A stretch of 7,969 nucleotides of DNA from CAZDUS01 sp964609375 (GTDB taxonomy: Bacteria > Verrucomicrobiota > Kiritimatiellia > CAIKKV01 > CAITUY01): the NCBI GenBank assembly GCA_964609375.1, contig CAZSSA010000098.1, positions 1 through 7,969 of the forward strand. Direction: 5' to 3'. Positions 1 to 5,978 of the stretch are shown here, piece by piece. The first letter of the stretch is position 1. Every line of letters begins with the position of its first letter. The notes below the pieces were generated by a model that saw nothing but the letters and a program-made list of their open reading frames with translations, had not been told where the DNA came from and did no database searches. Both the position numbers and the translations under genes were made by a program.

Positions 1-2
1 CC

Positions 3-593
3 GCTGAGGCAAGGATGCTGAAGTTGCGAGGCGTCTCGCTCCCCCAGGAGATCGGTCGCAGAATCAGCCGTGAGGTCATTGATCTTCACAGCCTGACACG
101 TGCCGATATCCGCACCAACCTCCTCTTCGGGCATGTCGTGCAGAAGCTGACCCTTCCGGTTCGCAAGATCACGGAGGAAGAGGCGGCCAATGCGGAGCGC
201 GAGATTGCGGAAATGCAGGCAGGGAAAGGTCCGGTCCTTAAGATCGGTTGGCACAAGGCCACGCTCCAGCGCTACCGGAACCAGGAACAGAAACCCACTT
301 TCAGCGTGGAGGTCCATGTGGTCCGGATGGGTGACGTGGCCATCGTGACCAGCCCGTTCGAGCTGTACCAGGATTTTGGCACGCAGATCAAGGCGCGCAG
401 CAAGGCCGAGCAGACGCTCGTGCTCGAGCTGACCGGCGGCTCCTCGCAATATCTGCCTACGGCGCGGGCCGTGGCCGGCGGCGGCTATGGCGCCATCGCC
501 CAGAGCAATATCGGAGGCCCGGAGGCAGGCCAGATGCTTGTCGATCGGACGATCGACATGATAGACGCCTTGTGGACACAGAAACCCAACTGA
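3..593 (+). CDS. Neutral/alkaline ceramidase-like protein, C-terminal fragment (5' end outside window)
   Basis: The reading frame is open to the left edge, so the first ATG at 15 is probably internal; 196 codons are visible before the TGA at 591-593. The sequence resembles the C-terminal half of the neutral/alkaline non-lysosomal ceramidase-like proteins common in planctomycetes and relatives. Recognisable stretches are GDVAIVTSPFELYQDFG (about residues 109-125 of the fragment), an IKARS segment, then a glycine-rich ELTGGSSQYLPTARAVAGGG stretch and GPEAGQMLVDRTIDMIDALW near the end. Family members are hydrolases with the catalytic serine and zinc ligands mostly in the N-terminal part, which is not visible, so activity cannot be judged. 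Ceramide as substrate is doubtful for bacterial homologues of this type. The signal peptide, if any, is also outside the window. The next gene starts 11 bases downstream on the same strand, suggesting co-transcription. The family call is by recognition of the conserved stretches only. Confidence 0.7.
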   Translation, partial: AEARMLKLRGVSLPQEIGRRISREVIDLHSLTRADIRTNLLFGHVVQKLTLPVRKITEEEAANAEREIAEMQAGKGPVLKIGWHKATLQRYRNQEQKPTFSVEVHVVRMGDVAIVTSPFELYQDFGTQIKARSKAEQTLVLELTGGSSQYLPTARAVAGGGYGAIAQSNIGGPEAGQMLVDRTIDMIDALWTQKPN

Positions 594-604
594 GAAGACA
601 TGAG

Positions 605-1747
605 ATGAATAAGTCCCCTATCCATTGCGGCATCGTTGGCATCCACGGATTTGCCCGCGATCACTTCACCCATCTGCTGCAGCTTCAGGACGAGGGACTG
701 TACACTGTCCAGGCCGCCGTGGCGCACCAGCGGGAACTCGACCCTGCCTACGCCGACGACCTGGTTGCGCGCGGCGTGAAGCTGGTGCCCGACCTCGATG
801 CCCTGCTGGCGGAAGCGGGTCTTGACCTGATCACGTTACCGGTCAGTATCCATCTCCATCTTCCCTTCGCCCGCAGGGTTCTCGAATCCGGTCGCGCCTG
901 TTTTCTTGAAAAACCCGTGGCCGCCACGCTGACAGAAGGCATGGCGCTCCAGCGCATCCAGAACGCGACGGACCAGCCTCTGTTTATAGGGTTTCAGGAT
1001 CTCTTCCACCCCGCGATCTACGAGCTTAAGCAACGTTTGCTTGGAGGCATCGCCGGCAGGATCAAGCGCATCGTGGTCACCGCGGCCTCGCCCCGGAACA
1101 ACGATTACTACAACCGGAACCGCTGGGCGGGACGCCTGTGGGTTGATGGCATGCCGGTACGTGACTCCCCCGTCAACAACGCGTGCGCCCATTATCTCGC
1201 CTTGGCCCTGTTTCTGGCTGGCGGCACGGAAACGGAAAGCGCCTGGCCGCTCTCCGTTCGCGGCGGCCTCTGGCGAACACGCCGCCTCGAGAGCTTCGAC
1301 TCCGCCTCGCTCTCGTTCACCACGGATACGGGAGTCGAGGTGCTGTTCACCGTCAGCCACGCCGCGCCTGAAGCATGGGGGCACCTGTTCCGCATGGAAG
1401 GCGACGCCGGAACGATTGAAAGCGATTACCGGGGCAATCACCCCGTCTGGCATCTGCCCCGCGGCGTAACGCTTCCCATGGCGCAAGGACGTTCCAGTGC
1501 CAGGTTCCGGCATGTCGCCGACGTCATGCGCGGCGGCCAGGCGCCCGTCTGTTCTCTGGCCCAGGCGCTACCCCACAGCGCAGCCGTGGACTTGATTCAC
1601 GCCACGCTTCCGATCAGGGACATCCCTGCCGACATGATCCGGGAAGAGGAAGGAAAGTTCTTTCATCGGGATATGGACAAGCTACTGCGGGAAGCCCACC
1701 GTCAGGGGACAACCCTCGACAACCTCGGATTCTGCCGAAGTCTTTGA
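605..1747 (+). CDS. Gfo/Idh/MocA family NAD(P)-dependent oxidoreductase
   Basis: This is a 380-residue protein if it starts at ATG 605. An in-frame ATG at 572 would overlap the upstream gene by 22 bases and add 11 residues with no homology-like content. The start at 605 puts the N-terminal Rossmann strand immediately after Met, with a weak purine-rich GAGAAG at 592-597 as ribosome site. The glycine motif GIVGIHGFARDH lies at residues 9-20. The family hallmark EKP is at 102-104, with Lys103 as the expected cofactor/substrate lysine. The C-terminal alpha/beta domain contains DSPVNNACAHYLALALFLAG (about 187-206), whose His196 matches the usual conserved active-site histidine. The common D-x-G-x-H pattern is replaced by a DSP-NNA-AH version, which marks a divergent subfamily. 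No signal peptide is seen, so it should be cytoplasmic. Family enzymes oxidise or reduce sugars, inositols and similar polyols; the substrate here cannot be inferred. It probably shares a transcript with the ceramidase-like gene. Confidence 0.85.
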   Translation: MNKSPIHCGIVGIHGFARDHFTHLLQLQDEGLYTVQAAVAHQRELDPAYADDLVARGVKLVPDLDALLAEAGLDLITLPVSIHLHLPFARRVLESGRACFLEKPVAATLTEGMALQRIQNATDQPLFIGFQDLFHPAIYELKQRLLGGIAGRIKRIVVTAASPRNNDYYNRNRWAGRLWVDGMPVRDSPVNNACAHYLALALFLAGGTETESAWPLSVRGGLWRTRRLESFDSASLSFTTDTGVEVLFTVSHAAPEAWGHLFRMEGDAGTIESDYRGNHPVWHLPRGVTLPMAQGRSSARFRHVADVMRGGQAPVCSLAQALPHSAAVDLIHATLPIRDIPADMIREEEGKFFHRDMDKLLREAHRQGTTLDNLGFCRSL

Positions 1748-1764
1748 TCTCCGAATGGCGCAAC

Positions 1765-1784
1765 TAGAGGTCTTTCACCTCCTA
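1765..1784. terminator. Small inverted repeat between convergent genes, possible weak bidirectional terminator
   Basis: TAGAGGT (1765-1771) pairs with ACCT-C-CTA (1777-1784) with one bulged C at 1781 and a five-base CTTTC loop. It sits in the 27-base gap between two convergent genes and overlaps the minus-strand stop codon at 1775-1777. There is no run of T after the stem on either strand, so it is not a canonical intrinsic terminator. The call rests on position and pairing only. Confidence 0.25.
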
Positions 1785-2626
1785 TCGGTCATAATGCCAA
1801 TGGCATGCAGCCAAGCCAGTAACAGCGTTGGCCATTGCCCCCCTTCACTGCTGGATAATCCGTAGTGAAAGGCACCATGCCCCCCCTTTTCCACAATATA
1901 GAGCTCATGTCTCACCTGGAGTTTTTCAAGCCTGTCGGCAATCGCCTGCGAAAAGGCCGGCGGCGCTGTGGCGTCATCCCTGGCGATGGCAATCCATGTG
2001 GGCGGGACATTCCGGGTCAGGGGAAGGTCTTCAATATGCTTTATCTGGGCCGGCCAGGTACTCATCAATACACAAAAATCCGGGCGACAACTGAATCGTT
2101 CCACCGGATCAGAGTCCTGGGCAGAGCCATTGTCGGAATAGCTGATCAGATTCAAGCCCAGGTTGCCCCCCGCTGAGTACCCCTGGACCCCGATGCGTTG
2201 GGGATCGAGCCCCCATTCCGCGGCCCGGCTGCGCACCAACCTTACCGCCCGCTTACCGTCCGCCAAGGCATCGGCAACAACATCGTTTTCCCCGTATCGG
2301 GTACGATATTTCAATCCAAACACCGCAATACCCTGGTCGTTGAGAATCCGCACAACGTTCTCCACATGGATGCCCATGGATAACCTGGTATAGCCCCCCC
2401 CGGCACAAATGATGAGCGAGACCCCGCACCGTTTCTCTTTCGGCGGCAGATACACATACAGCTGTGGCCTGGAAACATTCTTATGACGCTCGTTTTCAAT
2501 AATTTCAGCCTTGCCACCATCCACCAGATTGGGAGGTTCTCCCGGCCAAAGTTGAATAATTCCGGTCGGTTCCGGCTTGAGATAGCCCTCCGGATGCTCA
2601 GCCGCCTGTTGTGTTTCCGTCAGCAT
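1775..2626 (-). CDS. Alpha/beta-hydrolase esterase, BD-FAE / acetyl-xylan-esterase-like
   Basis: This is a 283-residue alpha/beta-hydrolase. The oxyanion-hole region is CAGGGY (residues 74-79) followed by an LKYRTRYG stretch near 105-112. The nucleophile elbow is GYSAGG with Ser151. The likely acid is Asp217 or Asp218 in ARDDATAPP, and the base is His250 in KGGHGAF. The N-terminal QLWPGEPPN (25-33) is typical of the small esterase family that includes BD-FAE and putative acetyl-xylan or feruloyl esterases. The usual P-G-G-G-Y oxyanion motif has Ala in place of Pro here. No signal peptide is visible, so a cytoplasmic location is expected. The ATG at 2626 has an AGGA site (complement of 2633-2636) six bases upstream. 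It lies 19 bases after the mannosidase stop on the same strand, so it is almost certainly co-transcribed and may remove acetyl or other acyl groups from mannose-containing oligosaccharides. That role is inferred from context; a related peptidase or carboxylesterase activity is possible. Confidence 0.85.
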   Translation of the reverse strand: MLTETQQAAEHPEGYLKPEPTGIIQLWPGEPPNLVDGGKAEIIENERHKNVSRPQLYVYLPPKEKRCGVSLIICAGGGYTRLSMGIHVENVVRILNDQGIAVFGLKYRTRYGENDVVADALADGKRAVRLVRSRAAEWGLDPQRIGVQGYSAGGNLGLNLISYSDNGSAQDSDPVERFSCRPDFCVLMSTWPAQIKHIEDLPLTRNVPPTWIAIARDDATAPPAFSQAIADRLEKLQVRHELYIVEKGGHGAFHYGLSSSEGGQWPTLLLAWLHAIGIMTDRR

Positions 2627-2645
2627 GATTCATCCTGTCGCGACT

Positions 2646-5600
2646 CTATTTCGCCAGCCTGACCGTCACCACCTCATGCGGTCCGAGTTTTTCCGGCAAC
2701 GGCCCGGCGTCGTGCTCAAGGAAGTTGACGGCCTTGCGCTTCCCTTGAGCGAGTGAACCCTCCAGAGTCAGGGGAACACTCCGTCCTTTCGTCTCATAGA
2801 GCCGCACGATAATCCCCTTCCCGTCCTCGGCCGGTTTGACGGCGGTGACAAGGACTTCATCCGCATTGACGGAAAGCATATCCTTGCCGATGGCGATCCT
2901 GGGTTTGCCGCCGCTGAAGGACACAACGCTCGTCTCATACTCCTGAGCCACCCGCGCGACATTGCCTTCCTCCGGCCCGCCCACATGCGGGTAAAAGGCA
3001 TAAGCGATCGTATGCCGGCCGCGGTCGGCTAATGGATCGGGGACATGGACCTTCTCACCGCCATAGGGACTGGTCAAGAGGGTCAAGCGGAGGCGGTTGC
3101 CAAGGGCATCATGTCCGTGGAGGCCCTTATTCAAGATGGCCACGCCATGCTTACCATCCGTCAGGTCGGCCCAGTTCAACGCCGGAACCTCGTACATGCC
3201 CTTCTCCTTCGGGGTTTCCCGTTTGGTGGGCCGTTCAATCTGGCCGAAGGGGATGCTATAAAAGGCCCGAGTCTTCTTGAACGAGGTATAGGCGGCAACC
3301 TTGAGGTCGGTGTCGTCCTCCCACCAGTTGGCCTTCATCACGCATTCAATGTACGGCAGGTCGCGGTAGATGGTGTACTCCACGTCAAAAAAGGAGGTCG
3401 GATAATCGACCCCCGGCGTATTCCACATGATCGGCACCATGAACTCCTTCTTCTTCTTCCATTCGACGTAGGAGAGCTTGGCGCGGAAGCGGACAAAAAC
3501 GGGACCGCTTTCAATCATCTCAAAGGAGTCGCACTTTGCAATATCCTCCTTGCCGGTCAGATTCATGTTCCAGGTCTGGTAGAACCCTTCCGGATCATCC
3601 TCAAGCAGGTCGAGCCGCCCGATTCCCCCGCCCGCCAGCTCCTTGCCATCGGCCAGCTTGAGACTGGTGGCATACCCTTTCTTTGGGTCGAAAGCGACCC
3701 GGAAGAACCGGTTCTGAACCCACGTCTTGCCGAACGTGAAGTCCCTGGGTGTCCGCACGCGACCCTTCGCAATTGAAACTTTGCGGAGCCCCAGGGCCGG
3801 CATCTCAGGCAGGACCGCAATGGCCGTTGCTTCAGACCCACCATGCTTCTGGACGGCAAAGGTATTCCCGGCATCATCACGGGCCATGCCGGTCTTGCTG
3901 GCAGGCAGTTCAATTATGGCCGGACGCCGCCACGGCAGCGTGTTGGCAACAACAAGTCCGCGACCTTCGCTGATAAGCTCCGCACGCGTGGCACGTGATG
4001 CATCGTCGATCACCCCATTTGCCCGCTCGTAATCTTCGGAAGCCTCCTGGTAGACCATGGGGAAACTCGAGCCCGGCAAAATGTCGTGGAACTGGTTGAA
4101 CAATTCCACCTTCCAGGCCTCGCGCAATGCGGCAGTATTGTTGACGCCGGCCATCACCGCCAGCGCCTCCGCTTCCAGCAGCCTGCGCTCGGTTTCACGG
4201 TCCGCCAACTTGGTCCGCACCTGGACCGTATAGGTCTTGTGGTGGCACTCCAAGAAAAGTTCATCCTTGATGACCGGCAACTTTGCCAGATTCTCGGGCT
4301 CGTACCGCTTCAGGTGATCAAGGTACTCATGCATACCAGCCATATGCGTCGTGGGATAGACGGTCTGCTTCTGGCACTCCCGGATGCGGTCGAACATATC
4401 GGGCAGCGGGCCGCCGCCATGGTTGCCGATCCCGAAAAGCAGTGCGGCCGACCAGACCCCGCTAGTGAGGTGAAAGATGCGCACCGCCTGGGCCATTTCG
4501 TCCGGATCGATCTCCTGATAGTGGTCGGGATAGGTATGAACCCCGAGGATGCGGCTGCCATCATCGCTCTCCCACCAGAAGAGCACGTCTTCGAAAATGG
4601 TGAACTCATTATAGCGCAATTTCTGGGTGAGAAAGGCCTCCATCTCGGCGTGCTTGTATATTTTCGGCAGCGCCCAGGAGAAGCCAAAGGCATCGGTATT
4701 ATGGCCGGATCGGGACTGCTGGCCGCACAACTCACGGGCGGCCCGCTGACCGAAGAGGCACTGGCGCACCCACGATTCCGCCCCCAGCATCTGGCCATCG
4801 GGCTCGCACCACATGCCGCCAGCCGGCTCGAACTGCCCCTTTTTGCCGTACCTAAGCAGGTCACGATACAGCTTCGGGTCACGCTTCGCCATCTCGTGCC
4901 ACACGGGCGGCGAGCTTTCAAGGAAGTGGAAGTCCGGGTGCTGCTTCATGAACTTGAACTGGTTCTCCAGCGTGCCGCGCATGACCTCGATGCTCTCGCC
5001 CCAGGTCCATTTCCAGGCCAGATCCATGTGGGCTACCCCGAGGAGGAAGAGGTGGAAGCGCTTGGCAAAAGCAGCCAGCGGTGCCAGGCTGTCGCGACAG
5101 GACTTGAGGCTGTCGATAAAGGCATCCCTCTGTCCTTTCAGGAAGGCAGAAACATCCACCCGTGCCGCGGCCTGGAGAAGCTGGCGGGTCAGCGTGTCCC
5201 GTTCTTCGGCACTCACCGGCGAGCGGTTGCACTGGACCTGGCCGGACATGAAGCGGTTGACGCGGGGATTGTCGGTAGACAGGAGGCTGGCGGCGGTGCG
5301 TAATGAGCGTGCCACATCGCGCACCAGTTCATTGATCTCTTGCAGTCCGGAGAGCGAGGCCCGCGCCATTTCCAGTTTAACGTGCTGGATGGTCGTATCG
5401 AGGCTGTAACAGATCCACGGTTGATCTCTGGCACTTACTGGAACCAGATCCACCACACCGTGCAGGAACAATCGTTCGTGCACCTTCCGTCCATTGGCCC
5501 ACACATCCCCCAATCCATCGGAATCAAGCTGCAGTCGCCACACTCCCCACTGGGAAACTGGCACCAACTCCGCAATCGGCGGAACACGCAGGTGGGCACA

Positions 5601-5837
5601 GACCCAGGCACGCATGGGTGTACCGGCTTGGCCGATGACGATCTGCGGCGCGCCCTGCGCCGCCTCGGGCGTCGGAGGCGTCTGCTCATCATCCAATGGC
5701 ACTACAGACCATGGCTGCACCACCGGATGCGCGAGGTCCTCCAGCGCGCGGGAAAAATCCATCACGGCCACCAAGTTCTTCGGAGCGTTGCGTAAATAGG
5801 AATTGAATGTCAGAAATTTAGCATTCAAAGGTTTCAT
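2646..5837 (-). CDS. GH38 alpha-mannosidase (Ams1/MAN2C1-like architecture)
   Basis: This is a 1063-residue enzyme that hydrolyses alpha-mannosides with retention, using zinc. An N-terminal beta-rich region of about 265 residues includes LQLDSDGLGDVWANGRKVHE (about 102-121), as in the cytosolic/vacuolar Ams1/MAN2C1 branch. The catalytic domain starts at about 260 with GVAHMDLAWKW, giving zinc ligands His270 and Asp272. HNTDAFGFSWALPKIY carries the probable nucleophile Asp382. HGGGP lies at 472-476, and FHDILPGSS carries the third-site residues His584 and Asp585. The middle and C-terminal beta domains typical of GH38 follow to the end (VVTVRLAK). All key residues seen in the family are present, so it should be active. 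There is no signal peptide, so it is cytoplasmic and would act on imported mannosides. The start at 5837 is chosen because AGGAG (complement of 5849-5853) lies upstream. The frame stays open to 5954, but those 39 codons are AT-rich promoter-like DNA. It is the first gene of a unit with the esterase. Linkage specificity cannot be read from the sequence. Confidence 0.95.
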   Translation of the reverse strand: MKPLNAKFLTFNSYLRNAPKNLVAVMDFSRALEDLAHPVVQPWSVVPLDDEQTPPTPEAAQGAPQIVIGQAGTPMRAWVCAHLRVPPIAELVPVSQWGVWRLQLDSDGLGDVWANGRKVHERLFLHGVVDLVPVSARDQPWICYSLDTTIQHVKLEMARASLSGLQEINELVRDVARSLRTAASLLSTDNPRVNRFMSGQVQCNRSPVSAEERDTLTRQLLQAAARVDVSAFLKGQRDAFIDSLKSCRDSLAPLAAFAKRFHLFLLGVAHMDLAWKWTWGESIEVMRGTLENQFKFMKQHPDFHFLESSPPVWHEMAKRDPKLYRDLLRYGKKGQFEPAGGMWCEPDGQMLGAESWVRQCLFGQRAARELCGQQSRSGHNTDAFGFSWALPKIYKHAEMEAFLTQKLRYNEFTIFEDVLFWWESDDGSRILGVHTYPDHYQEIDPDEMAQAVRIFHLTSGVWSAALLFGIGNHGGGPLPDMFDRIRECQKQTVYPTTHMAGMHEYLDHLKRYEPENLAKLPVIKDELFLECHHKTYTVQVRTKLADRETERRLLEAEALAVMAGVNNTAALREAWKVELFNQFHDILPGSSFPMVYQEASEDYERANGVIDDASRATRAELISEGRGLVVANTLPWRRPAIIELPASKTGMARDDAGNTFAVQKHGGSEATAIAVLPEMPALGLRKVSIAKGRVRTPRDFTFGKTWVQNRFFRVAFDPKKGYATSLKLADGKELAGGGIGRLDLLEDDPEGFYQTWNMNLTGKEDIAKCDSFEMIESGPVFVRFRAKLSYVEWKKKKEFMVPIMWNTPGVDYPTSFFDVEYTIYRDLPYIECVMKANWWEDDTDLKVAAYTSFKKTRAFYSIPFGQIERPTKRETPKEKGMYEVPALNWADLTDGKHGVAILNKGLHGHDALGNRLRLTLLTSPYGGEKVHVPDPLADRGRHTIAYAFYPHVGGPEEGNVARVAQEYETSVVSFSGGKPRIAIGKDMLSVNADEVLVTAVKPAEDGKGIIVRLYETKGRSVPLTLEGSLAQGKRKAVNFLEHDAGPLPEKLGPHEVVTVRLAK

Positions 5838-5847
5838 AGCTCTAATG

Positions 5848-5853
5848 ACTCCT
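5848..5853 (-). promoter_or_regulatory. Ribosome binding site of the alpha-mannosidase gene
   Basis: The complement reads AGGAGT, ten bases before the ATG at 5837. This is the best Shine-Dalgarno match near any candidate start and decides for 5837 over the upstream in-frame ATG at 5954 and the downstream one at 5762. Confidence 0.6.
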
Positions 5854-5882
5854 GTCTTATTAAATACGTCGAAATTCTTTGA

Positions 5883-5911
5883 TTGATAAAACCATGATAG
5901 TATACTATAAA
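5883..5911 (+). promoter_or_regulatory. Putative sigma70-type promoter for the beta-propeller gene
   Basis: TTGATA (5883-5888) and TATAAA (5906-5911) are separated by 17 bases, each matching five of six consensus positions. An alternative pair is TTGATT (5879-5884) with TATACT (5901-5906), spaced by 16. Transcription would start near 5918, leaving a leader of about 60 bases before the ATG at 5979. The call is by consensus match in an AT-rich region only, and promoter rules in this bacterial group are less well established. Confidence 0.4.
5897..5908. promoter_or_regulatory. 12-base perfect palindrome in the divergent promoter, possible operator
   Basis: ATAGTATACTAT is identical to its own reverse complement. 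It lies in the middle of the gap between the divergent mannosidase and propeller genes and contains a TATACT -10-like hexamer on each strand. It could be a binding site for a dimeric regulator, or simply the consequence of two overlapping -10 elements. No second copy was noticed in the window. Confidence 0.35.
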
Positions 5912-5927
5912 TGATAACGCAAGTTAA
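5899..5927 (-). promoter_or_regulatory. Putative sigma70-type promoter for the mannosidase-esterase unit
   Basis: On the minus strand TTAACT (complement of 5922-5927, four of six matches to the -35 consensus) is followed 17 bases later by TATACT (complement of 5899-5904, five of six matches to the -10). Transcription would start near 5892 and leave a leader of about 55 bases before the ATG at 5837. It overlaps the proposed plus-strand promoter, so the two could compete or be controlled together. The support is consensus matching only. Confidence 0.35.
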
Positions 5928-5967
5928 CTCAGCACAAAAGCTCGCTTCAATCACGTATCATTGCGAT

Positions 5968-5971
5968 AGGA
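5968..5971 (+). promoter_or_regulatory. Ribosome binding site of the beta-propeller gene
   Basis: AGGA lies seven bases before the first of two adjacent ATG codons (5979 and 5982). The match is short but is followed by an A-rich stretch typical of open leaders. The first ATG is preferred by spacing; using the second would remove one residue only. Confidence 0.45.
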
Positions 5972-5978
5972 AAAAATC

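Noticed and set aside
836..1513. Minus-strand open frame of 225 codons
   Set aside because: It is antisense to the oxidoreductase gene, which shows the expected family motifs.
1775..1783. Strong Shine-Dalgarno-like AGGAGGTGA on the minus strand at the end of the esterase gene
   Set aside because: No start codon follows at a usable distance on that strand, and the region beyond is the convergent oxidoreductase gene. The match is made by the codons for the last Arg residues and the stop.
3045..3776. Plus-strand open frame of 243 codons
   Set aside because: It is antisense to the C-terminal half of the mannosidase, with no ribosome site or family resemblance.
4086..5303. Plus-strand open frame of 405 codons
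   Set aside because: It lies wholly antisense to the GH38 gene, whose catalytic motifs are intact. The translation has no recognisable domain, and long antisense frames are common in GC-rich genes.
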